64,000 nt of DNA from Marinibacterium anthonyi. Its GTDB lineage: Bacteria; Pseudomonadota; Alphaproteobacteria; Rhodobacterales; Rhodobacteraceae. A program made the translations under genes and the position numbers. Below the pieces are notes generated by a model, which was not told the DNA's origin, did not search any database, and saw only the letters and a list, made by a program, of their open reading frames with translations. This document shows, in pieces, positions 9,434-18,546 of the stretch; the stretch's first letter is position 1; the number at the start of each line of letters is the position of its first letter. Where the stretch lies: assembly GCA_003217735.2 (NCBI GenBank), contig CP031585.1:5496561-5560560 (forward strand). The letters run 5' to 3'.

Positions 9434-11479
9434 TCAGCGGCGGCCTTCGCGCATCCAGCCCGCCACGATGAGGCCGGCGGCCAGCATCAGCACCAGCCAG
9501 GGCGGCAGCAGCGGCGTCTGGCGGACGTCGCGGGTTTCGTAGGCGTTGCGCGGGGTCAGGCCGATCCAGCCGCGCCCCGCCGCCGGGCGGCCTTCGCGGA
9601 CGTTGCGCAGGACCGGAACGCCGTCTTCCAGACGCAGCACGCCGCCGCGCAGGGGGGCTATGACCGGCTCCAGGATGTCGCCGGTGGCGATGGTCTGTTC
9701 GAACTCCCTGGGTGCCGCGGGGCCCAGGCCGATGACCGTTTCCTGGTCGTCTTCCGTCAGCCGGTACAGCCCGATTTCGGGGCCGTCGTAAAGCGCCTCG
9801 TAGCGGCCGGGAGAGACCTCCTGCAGCGTGACCTGGTCCTGTGTCCCATCGGGGCGGGTGACGGTGACCGGGCCGACGTCGTCGCCAAGCGTGCGGCGGA
9901 TGATGCGCATGGTCTGGCCGGTGGGTTCGGCCCAGAGCGCCTCTTCCTCCAGCTCGGGTTCCTTCATCATCCAGTGCGCCAGCCGGCGCAGCAGTTCCAG
10001 CTGCGGGCCGCCGCCCTGGTAGCCGCGGTTCCACAACCAGGCGTGGTCCGAGGCCAGCAGGGCCACGCGCCCTTCGTCGACCCGGTCGAGGATCAGCAGC
10101 GGGCGGTCGTCGATGCCGGTCATGACGACTTCGGAGCCGTCCTTTGGCGTCACGTCGACCTGTCGCAGCCAGGGGCCCCAGCTGTCCTGCCCGGAGAGGT
10201 CGGATGTCACCGGGTGGCGGTGGCCCAGCTCCGTCACCTTGGGGCGGTACTGGTCCTGGATCACCCGTGCGGTGGGTTCCGCCGGAAGGATGTCGCCCAG
10301 GGGCGAGCGGTAGAGGCTGGCGGCGGTGGCGAAATCGGGGCCGGCCGCGACCAGGACGGCGCCGCCCTTGCGCACGTATTGCGCCACGTTGTCCAGGTAC
10401 AGCGACGGCAGGATCCCGCGCCGCTTGTAGCGGTCGAAGATGATCAGGTCGAAATCGTCGACCTTTTCCAGGAACAATTCGCGCGTCGGGAAGGCGATCA
10501 GCGACAATTCATCCACCGGCACGCCGTCCTGCTTTTCGGGCGGCCGCAGGATGGTGAAGTGGACCAGGTCCACGGAACTGTCGGATTTCAGCAGGTTGCG
10601 CCAGGTCCGCCCGCCGGGGTGGGGTTCGCCCGACACCAGCAGCACGCGCAGCCGGTCGCGCACGCCGTTCATCTGGATCAGCGCGGTGTTGTTGCGGTCG
10701 GTCAGTTCGCCGTCGGCTTCGGGAACGCTGAACTGGATCACGTTGCGCCCGCCGTGGGGCAGGGTGATCGGCAGGTCGATGTCCTGGCCGATCGGGATAT
10801 CGTAGCGCGCCGGTTCGCCGCCATCGACCGAGATGTCGAGCGGCGCGGTCGTCGCGCCGTCTGGCGCATCCCCGGAATCCTCGACCCGAAGCGTCAGCGT
10901 CACCGGTTCGCCGATGATGGCGAAGGCGGGCGCGTTGCTGACCGTGAGCCTGCGGTCCCAGTCGGTGGCATGGCCGGTCAGCAGCAGGTGGGTGGGCGCG
11001 GGCAGGTCGGGGGCCATGTCCATGTCGTGGATGCGCCCGTCCGACAGCAGGATCACACCCGCGACACGGGCGCGCGGTTCCTCGGCCAGGGCTTCGGACA
11101 GGGCCGTCATCGCCTGGGTTCCGGCGTCGCCCGGCCCGTCGGGGATGGTGACCCGGCGCAGTTCGGTGTTGGGGCGTGCGGCGATCTCGGCCGCCAGGTC
11201 CTCGGCGGCGTCCTCGGTCTGGGCGGGGCGGTCCGACAGGCCCTGCGATGAACTCTTGTCCTCCAGCATCACCACGATGTCCGACAGCGGCGTGCGGTCT
11301 TCCATCTGGTAGGCCGGGCCGGTCAGGGCGCCGACGACCACCAGCGCGGCCAGACCGCGCAGCGCCCAGCCCGACAGCCCGCGCCAGGCCGCGAAGATCA
11401 CCGCGGCCAGCGACAGCACCCCGGCGACAGCCAGCAGCTGCCAGGGGATCAGCGGATCGAAAACCAGTGTGCCTGTCAT
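9434..11479 (-). CDS. Membrane protein with glutamine-amidotransferase-like/VWA-like core, MoxR operon
   Basis: A 681-aa protein with two N-terminal membrane helices (about residues 10-35 and 38-58) and one C-terminal helix (PPWLVLMLAAGLIVAG). The large middle part is expected to face the periplasm. Between the helices are a VWA-like stretch (SDIVVMLEDKSSSQ, then AGVILLSDGRIHD) and a class I amidotransferase-like fold of the kind found in BatA-type and DUF4159 proteins (RVLLVSGEPHPGGRTW, VLVAAGPDF), without an obvious catalytic triad. It is the last gene of the minus-strand operon moxR-DUF58-DUF4159-this gene and overlaps the preceding gene by 4 nt. It is probably the membrane part of an envelope complex driven by the MoxR chaperone. 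The molecular function is unknown. Confidence 0.75.
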   Translation of the reverse strand: MTGTLVFDPLIPWQLLAVAGVLSLAAVIFAAWRGLSGWALRGLAALVVVGALTGPAYQMEDRTPLSDIVVMLEDKSSSQGLSDRPAQTEDAAEDLAAEIAARPNTELRRVTIPDGPGDAGTQAMTALSEALAEEPRARVAGVILLSDGRIHDMDMAPDLPAPTHLLLTGHATDWDRRLTVSNAPAFAIIGEPVTLTLRVEDSGDAPDGATTAPLDISVDGGEPARYDIPIGQDIDLPITLPHGGRNVIQFSVPEADGELTDRNNTALIQMNGVRDRLRVLLVSGEPHPGGRTWRNLLKSDSSVDLVHFTILRPPEKQDGVPVDELSLIAFPTRELFLEKVDDFDLIIFDRYKRRGILPSLYLDNVAQYVRKGGAVLVAAGPDFATAASLYRSPLGDILPAEPTARVIQDQYRPKVTELGHRHPVTSDLSGQDSWGPWLRQVDVTPKDGSEVVMTGIDDRPLLILDRVDEGRVALLASDHAWLWNRGYQGGGPQLELLRRLAHWMMKEPELEEEALWAEPTGQTMRIIRRTLGDDVGPVTVTRPDGTQDQVTLQEVSPGRYEALYDGPEIGLYRLTEDDQETVIGLGPAAPREFEQTIATGDILEPVIAPLRGGVLRLEDGVPVLRNVREGRPAAGRGWIGLTPRNAYETRDVRQTPLLPPWLVLMLAAGLIVAGWMREGRR

Positions 11480-14247
11480 TGGCCCAGCCTGTCGAGAAGC
11501 GCAGGCACGTGCACCTGGTCCGATTTGTAGTTGCCCGTGAGCACGTGCATCACGAGGTTCACGCCGAACCGGTTGGCCAGTTCCCTTTGCCGTTCCCCGG
11601 CAAAGCCCCGGCCCACCGGCAGCAGGGCGCGTCCGTCCGCGTCCACCGCCCAGGCGCCGGCCCAGTCGTTGCCGCCGATGATCACCGGCGTCACCCCGTC
11701 GTTGAGGTTGCGGAACGGCATGCCTTCGACCTGTTCGGCGTCCGGCGGCGCGGCTTCGACCCAGACGTCGCGCCCGGCGTAACGGCCCGGGAAGTCCTGC
11801 AGCAGGTAGAAGGTGCGCGTCAGCACATGGTCATGGGGGATCGGTTCCAGCGGCGGGATGTCCAGCGGCGCCGCCAGTTGCTGCAGCCGCCGGCCATTGG
11901 GGCTGGACGCGCCAAAGCCCGCCACGTCCGCATCGCGGGTGTCGAACACGATCAGCCCGCCGGAGCGCAGGTAATCGTTCAGCCGGGCATAGGCCTCGTC
12001 CGAAGGCTGTGGCTGGTCGGGGGTGATCGGCCAGTAGAGCAGCGGGTAGAACGCCAGCTCGTCGGTTTCCAGGTTCACGCCTTCGGGGTCGCCCGGTTCG
12101 ACCGAGGTGCGATAGCGCAGCACGTCGCTGAGCCCCTGCAGCCCGGCCTGCGCCAGGTCGTCGACCCGCGCGTCGCCGGTGATGACGTGGGCCAGCACCA
12201 GTTCGTCGGTGGCGCGCAGCGCCTTGGCCTCGTCCTCGATCAATTGGGCGTGGCCGGGCTGGGCCGTCAGCCCAAGCGCCAGCACCACCAGCAGGCCGGC
12301 CACCGCGCGCTGTCCGCGCAGGCGCCCCGACAGGCCCAGCGACGCCAGGATATCGGCAATCAGCATCGCCAGCGCCAGTGTCAGAAGGATGCCGCCCAGC
12401 GGTTTCTCGGCAATTGTGCCCAGCCCTTCGACGGGGACATCGGCGGGCCAGATGGCAGGGGTCAGCATGGTCTCGGCTCCGATCACGTTGCGGGCCAGGC
12501 GGCGGTCGCCCGACTGGTAGAGACCGGGCAGAAGCTCCGGGCCCAGCTGCGCTTCGGCCAGCGCGGGGCCTTCGACGCCGGGCCGGGTGCCGGCGTCGAT
12601 CAGGTCGCCATGGCCGTCCAGCACCTGCACCGGCGTCCAGGTCGTGCCCTCAAGATCCACGGCAGACGGTTCGTGCGCGGTGGACGACACCGCCAGCCGT
12701 TCCAGCATCTGCACGAACAGCCCCGACAGCGGCAGCGTCGACCATTCCGCGTTGGCGGTCACGTGGAACAACACCACCTGGCCCTGTCCCACCTGCTTGC
12801 GCGTCACCAGCGGCGTGCCGTCGGCAAGCGATGCAATCACCCGGTCGGCCAGCGTCGGATCCGGCTGGGCCATAACCTGGGCGTTGACCTTCACGTCATC
12901 GGGGATCTGCAGCCCGTAGAAGGGCGAGCCTTCGGCAAAGGGCGCCAGCCCCTTGGGTTCGCCCCAACTCATCGCGCCGCCGACCGACCGGCCGCCTTCG
13001 CGCAGGCGCACCGGCATCAGCGGGTCCTCCTGCGACCGGCTCACGTCGCTGGCGGCCAGCCGCGGCCCGGCAAAGCGCAACAGCATCCCGCCGTCCTCGA
13101 CCCAGGCCTGCAGCGCCTCTTCCTCGGCCGCCGACAGGGTCGCCACATCGGCCAGCACCACGACATCCGGGTTCGCCGGCAACAGGTCGGTCAGCGCGCC
13201 TTCCAGCAGCTCGGCCGTCGGCAGCAGCGCCTGGTGCAGGTAATGCAGCGGCGACAGCAGCTGCAGCCCCTCGCGGTCGTCGCGCCCGGAAATCAGCGCC
13301 ACCTCGCGCCGCCGCAGGCTGTCGTCGGTCAGTGACGTCGCCCCGGCCGAATTCTGTCCCTGCACCTCGAACCGGGTGACCCGCGCGCGCAATTCGGACG
13401 GCAGCGACAGCGCCGCCTCGGCCTGCAGCGATCCTTCGTCGAAATGCGCCGTGGCGCTGGCCAGCGTGCGCGGCGTGCCCGACGGGTCGCGCCCCTGCGC
13501 CAGGATCTCGACGTCCCGAGACGCTCCGGGAACGGAGCGGCGAGCGGTCACCGTCACGGCGCCGTCCTCGAACACCGCCGGCGCCAGCCCGATCACCGCG
13601 TTCCCGGTCTGGTAGGCATGCAGCGCGCCCTTGGCCTGCAACGCCTGGACCAGCCGGTCGCGGCCCGGGTAATCCAGCCCGTCGGAAATCCAGTGCGTAT
13701 CGAACCCGCCGTCGACCCCATCCAGCGCGGCGATCGCGGCATCGACCTGTGCCTCGGTCGGCGCAAAGGGTTCGGGCGTCAGCCCGGCCACCCGGGGCCG
13801 CCACGAATCCGCCGCCTGGAACACCGGGTCTTCCGGCGCGGTCAGCCGCAGGATCGCCACGGGCCGGTTCGCCCGCCCGGCCTCGGCCAGTTGCGCCGCC
13901 ACCAGGTCGGTCTTGTCGACCCAGCGTGTCGCCCCGGCCCAGGACCCGTCCATCACGATCAGCAGCGGCCCGCTGCCCTCGGCAGTGCGTTGGGGGTTCA
14001 GGACGGGGCCGGCCAGCCCGATGATCACGGCGGCCACCGCCAGGATCCTGAGCAGCAGCAGCCACCAGGGCGTGCGGTCGGTCACGGTGTCGTCGTCGGT
14101 CAGCCCCAGCAACAGCGCCACGCCGGGGAACCGGCGGCGGATCGGCGCCGGCGGCACCGCCCGCAGGATCAGCCACAGCACCGGCAGGGCCAGCAGGGCC
14201 AGCAGCAGCCAGGGCGCGGAAAATCCGATGCCTGCGATCACGGTCAT
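11476..14247 (-). CDS. DUF4159 domain protein with BatA-like N-terminus
   Basis: A 923-aa protein. The N-terminus (GFSAPWLLLALLALPVLWLI) is the two-helix aerotolerance-regulator type seen in BatA/BatB proteins. A VWA-like segment (GPLLIVMDGSWAGATRW) and an amidotransferase-like segment (DVVVLADVATLSAAEEEAL) follow. A second hydrophobic pair lies at about residues 610-670 (GGILLTLALAMLIADILASL, AVAGLLVVLALGLTAQP). The last about 220 residues are DUF4159 (RSGGLIVFDTRDAD, LTRTFYLLQDFPGRYAG). It overlaps the downstream gene (ATGA) and lies 29 bp after the DUF58 gene. The set moxR-DUF58-DUF4159 is conserved in alphaproteobacteria. The role is probably envelope maintenance, by inference from MoxR systems. 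Confidence 0.85.
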   Translation of the reverse strand: MTVIAGIGFSAPWLLLALLALPVLWLILRAVPPAPIRRRFPGVALLLGLTDDDTVTDRTPWWLLLLRILAVAAVIIGLAGPVLNPQRTAEGSGPLLIVMDGSWAGATRWVDKTDLVAAQLAEAGRANRPVAILRLTAPEDPVFQAADSWRPRVAGLTPEPFAPTEAQVDAAIAALDGVDGGFDTHWISDGLDYPGRDRLVQALQAKGALHAYQTGNAVIGLAPAVFEDGAVTVTARRSVPGASRDVEILAQGRDPSGTPRTLASATAHFDEGSLQAEAALSLPSELRARVTRFEVQGQNSAGATSLTDDSLRRREVALISGRDDREGLQLLSPLHYLHQALLPTAELLEGALTDLLPANPDVVVLADVATLSAAEEEALQAWVEDGGMLLRFAGPRLAASDVSRSQEDPLMPVRLREGGRSVGGAMSWGEPKGLAPFAEGSPFYGLQIPDDVKVNAQVMAQPDPTLADRVIASLADGTPLVTRKQVGQGQVVLFHVTANAEWSTLPLSGLFVQMLERLAVSSTAHEPSAVDLEGTTWTPVQVLDGHGDLIDAGTRPGVEGPALAEAQLGPELLPGLYQSGDRRLARNVIGAETMLTPAIWPADVPVEGLGTIAEKPLGGILLTLALAMLIADILASLGLSGRLRGQRAVAGLLVVLALGLTAQPGHAQLIEDEAKALRATDELVLAHVITGDARVDDLAQAGLQGLSDVLRYRTSVEPGDPEGVNLETDELAFYPLLYWPITPDQPQPSDEAYARLNDYLRSGGLIVFDTRDADVAGFGASSPNGRRLQQLAAPLDIPPLEPIPHDHVLTRTFYLLQDFPGRYAGRDVWVEAAPPDAEQVEGMPFRNLNDGVTPVIIGGNDWAGAWAVDADGRALLPVGRGFAGERQRELANRFGVNLVMHVLTGNYKSDQVHVPALLDRLGQ

Positions 14248-14276
14248 GTGGTGGCTCCGTTCAACTCAGCCAATGG

Positions 14277-15164
14277 TCAGGCCGTGCCCCCGTCAAGGGC
14301 CCGGTAGAGCCAGAGCAGCGCCGATTGCGCGCTCTCGCCGGTATGATGCGTTCCGAACTGCCATCCTGTCACGCGGCAGAGTTGAAACAATTCGTCCTTT
14401 CGTGCCGCCAGCCGCTCCTGGTACCTGGCGCGCAGCTCCCCGGCCTTCAGCGTCTCATGGCGGATCGACCCGCCGACGCTTTCAAAGATCGTCCGCCCGT
14501 GAAAGGGAAACATTTCCTCGGCCGGGTCCAGAACCTGCAGCAGCACGCCGCGCACACCGCGATCGGCGGCCTTGGTCAGCGCCAGCCGCACCTGCGTCAT
14601 GTCCCCCAGGAAATCCGAGATGAAGACCGCCCGCGCATGGGGGATCATCGCCCGGTGTTCGGGCGGGGCATAATCCTGGTCGTCATCGACCGACAGGAAT
14701 TCGGCCAGCCGCATGATCTGCATGTTGCCCCGTCGCGGCGGCAGGCTGGTGCCGGTCAGGCCCACCCGTTCCCCGCCCCGGACCAGCAACACCGACGTCG
14801 CCAGCGCCAGCAGGCGCGCCCGGTCGATCTTTTCCGGCAGCGCCTTCTTGCCCTGCGGTTCGGACGTGAACCGCATCGACGCGCCCTGGTCGACCCAGAT
14901 CATCACCGATTGCGCGATCTGCCATTCCCGTTCACGCACGAACTGCTGGTCGCCCCGGGCGGACCTGCGGTGGTCGATCATCCGCCGGCTGTCACCCAGC
15001 TGCGCCGGGCGGTACTGCCAGAAATCGTCGCCCATCCCGGCGCGCCTGCGCCCGTGATCGCCCAGCAGGACGGTCCCGGCCAGCTGTTCGGCACGCGCCA
15101 GCAGGGGCGGCAGGGCGCTGGCTTCGGTCTCGGAGCGCTGGCGAAGATCGCGGGCCGGGATCAC
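14277..15164 (-). CDS. DUF58 domain protein
   Basis: A 295-aa protein with the DUF58 signature after residue 60 (HRRSARGDQQFVRERE). DUF58 proteins carry a VWA-like fold and normally accompany MoxR ATPases. The metal-site motif here is VDQGASM rather than the usual DxSxS, so metal binding may be weaker. The start codon overlaps the stop of moxR (ATGA at 15161-15164). No signal peptide or clear membrane helix is visible, so it probably works in the cytoplasm as the adaptor or target of the MoxR ring. Confidence 0.9.
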   Translation of the reverse strand: MIPARDLRQRSETEASALPPLLARAEQLAGTVLLGDHGRRRAGMGDDFWQYRPAQLGDSRRMIDHRRSARGDQQFVREREWQIAQSVMIWVDQGASMRFTSEPQGKKALPEKIDRARLLALATSVLLVRGGERVGLTGTSLPPRRGNMQIMRLAEFLSVDDDQDYAPPEHRAMIPHARAVFISDFLGDMTQVRLALTKAADRGVRGVLLQVLDPAEEMFPFHGRTIFESVGGSIRHETLKAGELRARYQERLAARKDELFQLCRVTGWQFGTHHTGESAQSALLWLYRALDGGTA

Positions 15165-16183
15165 GCGGCGGCCCCGGTTCCCGTGTCAACACGCTTGGCA
15201 AGGCCCGCGGCGGTGGTCTCGATCAGCTCCGGCAGGCTGTCGCCCCGCGCGCGGGCGGCAAAGTTCAATGCCATCCGGTGGCTCAGCACGGGCTTGGCCA
15301 TGTCCAGCACGTCATCGGCATTGGGCGCCAGCCGGCCTTCCAGCAGCGCCCTTGCCCGGACCGTCATCATCAGCGCCTGCGCGGCCCGTGGACCGGGGCC
15401 CCATGCGACGGTATCGCGCACGCGATCCGACACGCCGGGTTCGTCCGGACGGAAGGCCCGCACCAGGTCCAGGATCAGTTCCACCACCGAATCGCCCACC
15501 GGCATCCGCCGCAACAGCTTCTGCGCCGCGATCAGCTCGTCCCGGGTGAACACCTCGTGCGCCACGTCCTCGGTCACGCCGGTGGTCGCCAGCAGGATCT
15601 CCTTCTCGGTGGCACGGTCGGGATATTCCACGTCGATCTGCACCAGGAACCGGTCCAGCTGCGCCTCGGGCAGCGGATAGGTGCCTTCCTGTTCGATCGG
15701 GTTCTGGGTCGCCAGAACATGGAACGGCGCATCCAGCGCCCGGTCGGCGCCCGCGACGGTCACCGTCTTCTCCTGCATGGCCTGCAGCAGCGCCGATTGC
15801 GTCCGGGGACTGGCGCGGTTGATCTCGTCCGCCATCAGCAGCTGGCAGAAGATCGGCCCGGGAATAAAGCGAAAATTCCGGCTGCCGTTCTCGGCGGTGT
15901 CCAGAACTTCCGACCCCAGGATGTCGGCCGGCATCAGGTCCGGCGTGAACTGGATCCGGTTGCCCTGCAGGCCCAGAACGGTGGAAAAGGTTTCCACCAG
16001 CCGGGTCTTGCCGAGGCCCGGCAGACCTATCAGCAGGGCGTGACCGCCACACAGGATCGCGGTCAGCGTCAGGTCGACCACGCGTTCCTGCCCGATGAAC
16101 CGGCGGGTGATTGAGGCTTTCGCCTCGGCGAGCTTGGCCTCGACGGCTTCGATCTCGGCGACCAGGTCCGTGGGGTCCGACAT
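15161..16183 (-). CDS. MoxR family AAA+ ATPase
   Basis: A 340-aa AAA+ protein starting MSDPTDLVAEIEAVEAK. The ATG at 16183 has GAAAGGA 6 nt upstream and is preferred over an ATG 7 codons further out. Walker A is GLPGLGKTRLVE, Walker B is LLMADEINRASPRTQ, and sensor 1 is ATQNPIEQEGTYPL. MoxR proteins are chaperone-like ATPases that help assemble or metallate VWA-domain partners. This one heads the operon with the DUF58, DUF4159 and amidotransferase-like genes, and diverges from a DUF1285 gene across 57 bp. Confidence 0.93.
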   Translation of the reverse strand: MSDPTDLVAEIEAVEAKLAEAKASITRRFIGQERVVDLTLTAILCGGHALLIGLPGLGKTRLVETFSTVLGLQGNRIQFTPDLMPADILGSEVLDTAENGSRNFRFIPGPIFCQLLMADEINRASPRTQSALLQAMQEKTVTVAGADRALDAPFHVLATQNPIEQEGTYPLPEAQLDRFLVQIDVEYPDRATEKEILLATTGVTEDVAHEVFTRDELIAAQKLLRRMPVGDSVVELILDLVRAFRPDEPGVSDRVRDTVAWGPGPRAAQALMMTVRARALLEGRLAPNADDVLDMAKPVLSHRMALNFAARARGDSLPELIETTAAGLAKRVDTGTGAAA

Positions 16184-16240
16184 GACAATCCTTTCGCGGG
16201 TCATATATGTTGGTAGGAAAGTGTATCTCGGCAATTCGGA

Positions 16241-16834
16241 ATGGCAAAAGGCATGATGGGACAAAAACCCGTGACCCCGTCGGCCGAGGGGATAGCTGCC
16301 TCGGTCAAGGCAACGAAGGGCCGCGGCCTTCCCCCGGTCGAAAAATGGGATCCGCCCTTCTGCGGCGATCTGGACATGCGCATCGCGCGCGACGGCACCT
16401 GGTTCTACCTTGGCACCCCGATCGGGCGGCCGGAACTGGTAAAGCTCTTTTCCTCGATCCTGCGCAAGGACGGCGCGGATTACTTTCTCGTGACCCCTGT
16501 CGAAAAAGTGGGCATCACGGTGGATGACGCCCCCTTCGTGGCGGTGGATTTCGAAGCCACGGGCAACGGACCCGACCAGGTGCTGACCTTCACGACTCAC
16601 GTGGGCGACATGGCGATCGCCGGCCCCGACCACCCGATCCGGGTTACCCGTGACCCCGAAACCGGCGAACCATCCCCTTATGTCCTGATCCGCCGCAACC
16701 TCGAAGCGCTGATCGACCGCAAGAGTTTCTACCGCCTGGTCGAGATCGGCACCCATCACGACGGCTGGTTCGGGCTCTGGTCCGGCGGGCAGTTCTTTCC
16801 CGTCATCCCCTCGCGCGAGCTTGACGCGGCCTGA
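16241..16834 (+). CDS. DUF1285 domain protein
   Basis: A protein of about 197 aa (MAKGMMGQKP) matching DUF1285 (WDPPFCGDLDMRIARDGTWF, GTPIGRPELVKLFSSILRKD). It is soluble with no signal peptide. The start at 16241 is uncertain, because in-frame ATGs at 16253 and 16256 have a better placed AAAAGG. It is divergent from the moxR operon, an arrangement that recurs in related genomes, so the two may share regulation. The function is unknown. Its stop codon lies in CTGAAGCGCG, the leading sequence of a dispersed repeat. Confidence 0.85.
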   Translation: MAKGMMGQKPVTPSAEGIAASVKATKGRGLPPVEKWDPPFCGDLDMRIARDGTWFYLGTPIGRPELVKLFSSILRKDGADYFLVTPVEKVGITVDDAPFVAVDFEATGNGPDQVLTFTTHVGDMAIAGPDHPIRVTRDPETGEPSPYVLIRRNLEALIDRKSFYRLVEIGTHHDGWFGLWSGGQFFPVIPSRELDAA

Positions 16835-16860
16835 AGCGCGTACCGCGCTGCCTTCGGCGA

Positions 16861-16926
16861 GGGTATTTAAGAAGAGAAAGAAGCCCAAAAGCGCGCGCTG
16901 CTGCTTCTTTCTCTTCTTAAATACCC
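16861..16926. repeat. Dispersed intergenic palindrome, copy 2 (perfect 24-bp arms)
   Basis: Arms 16861-16884 and 16903-16926 are perfect inverted copies (core GGTATTTAAGAAGAGAAAG) around an 18-nt loop. Upstream, GCGCGTACCGCGCTGCC adds GC-rich pairing. It lies between the DUF1285 gene and hydroxypyruvate isomerase, both on the plus strand. It is the most regular copy of the family and could fold into a very stable hairpin in RNA. Confidence 0.8.
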
Positions 16927-17033
16927 TCCGCCATCGACGCACGCGCCGTCGCCGGGACATCGCGCCACGCGCACCCGTCTTGACGTCAGCGCCGCTGCCC
17001 GCCATCAAACCTGCGCGTTACGGGGGACCGCAC

Positions 17034-17786
17034 ATGCCGCGCTTTGCCGCCAATCTCAGCCTGCTCTGGACCGAGCTTCCCTATCTCGAGCGTTTCGCCG
17101 CCGCGGCGGCAGCCGGGTTCGAGGGGGTCGAGGTTCTGTTCCCCTATGACCTCGCCGCGCAGGAGACGCGGCGCGCGCTGATCGCCTCGGGGCTCGACTT
17201 TGTCCTGATGAATGCCCCGCCGCCCAATTACACCGGCGGGGTCCCCGGATACGGCGCCCTGCCGGGTGGGCAGGCGCGGTTTGCCAGCGATATCAAACGG
17301 GTGCTGCGCTATGCTGAATTGCTTCGGCCGAACTTCATCCACGTGATGTCCGGGCAGGGCGAGGGCGACGAGGCGCGCGCCACCTTCATCGAGAACCTGC
17401 AGACCGCCGCCGACATGGCGCCCGGGCAGGTCTTTACCGTCGAGCCGCTGAACCGGGGCACCTTCCCCGGCTATTTCATGTGCGACTATGACCTGGCGCT
17501 GGATGTGCTGGATGCCGTCGATCGGCCCAATGTCGGGCTGCAATACGACAGTTTCCATTCGCAGGAGATCCACGGCGACGCCCTGGACGTCTGGGACAGG
17601 GTCAGATCCCGCGTCGTGCACGTCCAGATCGGCGATTCACCGGGGCGAGGGGCACCGGGCAGCGGCAAGGTGGATTTCGCGGCGCTCTTCGCGGCCATCG
17701 ACGACAGCGGCTATGACGGCTGGATCAGTGCCGAATACCATCCCGGCAGGAAAACCGAAAAGACCCTGGACTGGATGACTGGCTAG
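17034..17786 (+). CDS. hyi: Hydroxypyruvate isomerase family TIM-barrel enzyme
   Basis: A 250-aa protein starting MPRFAANLSLLWTELPYLER at the ATG at 17034. It is a xylose-isomerase-like TIM barrel of the Hyi/OtnI group. Family motifs include EGVEVLFPYD, TVEPLNRGTFPGYF (metal-binding Glu), LQYDSFHSQ, HVQIGDSPGRGAPGSG and ISAEYHPG. The enzyme interconverts hydroxypyruvate and tartronate semialdehyde in glyoxylate/glycerate metabolism; OtnI acts on 2-oxo-tetronate 4-phosphate-related sugars. There is no glyoxylate carboligase or reductase next to it, so the exact substrate is open. Confidence 0.85.
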   Translation: MPRFAANLSLLWTELPYLERFAAAAAAGFEGVEVLFPYDLAAQETRRALIASGLDFVLMNAPPPNYTGGVPGYGALPGGQARFASDIKRVLRYAELLRPNFIHVMSGQGEGDEARATFIENLQTAADMAPGQVFTVEPLNRGTFPGYFMCDYDLALDVLDAVDRPNVGLQYDSFHSQEIHGDALDVWDRVRSRVVHVQIGDSPGRGAPGSGKVDFAALFAAIDDSGYDGWISAEYHPGRKTEKTLDWMTG

Positions 17787-17815
17787 GCGCCCACGCACCG
17801 GCCCCCGGGCAAGGG

Positions 17816-18265
17816 TTACCGGGACTCCTGCACGCGGCGGATGGCCAGCCGCCCGTTGATCCGCACGATTTCCTTGCGGTCGGACAGGCTCAGGTACATG
17901 CCCAGGACCAGGAACAGCAGCCCCACGCCCATGTCGGTGATCAGCAGCGGCGTCCAGTGAAGCCCGGCCGGCACGACCTGGCCGATCCCGGCCGAGGCAT
18001 CCGCCGTGCCCGCCGCAGCCTCCGATCCGGAGGTCTGGCGCATCAGGGGGCGGGCCAGCATCAGCAGGCCGCTGAACAGGAACCCGTGGCCCCAGGCCCG
18101 GTAGCCCGACCGCGACAGCCAGACGACAATCGAGACGATGACCGCGTTGATCGCGGCAAAGGTCAGGGCGACATTGGCCCCCAACGTTTCGCCAAGGGGC
18201 AGCATGGCCACGAAAATGACAGCAAGGAAGACTGCCGCGGCCGCGATTCTGGACAGCTGGGTCAT
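17816..18265 (-). CDS. Small membrane protein of unknown function
   Basis: A 149-aa protein starting MTQLSRIAAAAVFLAVIF. The ATG at 18265 has GGAGAG 5 nt upstream and is preferred over an upstream start. There are four predicted membrane helices (about residues 5-25, 32-53, 60-78, 108-130), a short Ala/Ser/Gly-rich linker between helices 3 and 4 (SGSEAAAGTADASAGIG), and a basic cytoplasmic tail. I do not recognise the family. It stands alone, convergent with the isomerase gene. The upstream region is AT-rich (TTAATTAGCATTTTAA near 18304) and should hold its promoter. Confidence 0.7.
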   Translation of the reverse strand: MTQLSRIAAAAVFLAVIFVAMLPLGETLGANVALTFAAINAVIVSIVVWLSRSGYRAWGHGFLFSGLLMLARPLMRQTSGSEAAAGTADASAGIGQVVPAGLHWTPLLITDMGVGLLFLVLGMYLSLSDRKEIVRINGRLAIRRVQESR

Positions 18266-18546
18266 TGTCTCTCCGGGTTTCGACGCGCCGGCAGGCACGC
18301 CGAGTTAATTAGCATTTTAATCATTACTGCGACATCCGTTCGCAGGGCAATCCGGATGTTGCCAGGCGGTAGGCCAATTTGTGCCGGGATCAAAGACAGT
18401 TAACGGCCGCCGACGCCCAAAGCATGGGCAAAGCCGGCCCTGCGGCCTTCACCGCGCGGCTTCGGGCCCGGCCCGTTTCCTGTCCCCGTATCGATTCTGC
18501 CCACCCATGGCCGAACCGGGCGACAACCGCCGCCACAGCCGCCGCC

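Noticed and set aside
18304..18319. Possible CtrA site TTAATTAGCATTTTAA
   Set aside because: The spacer is 8 instead of 7 bases, so it is noted only as AT-rich promoter DNA.
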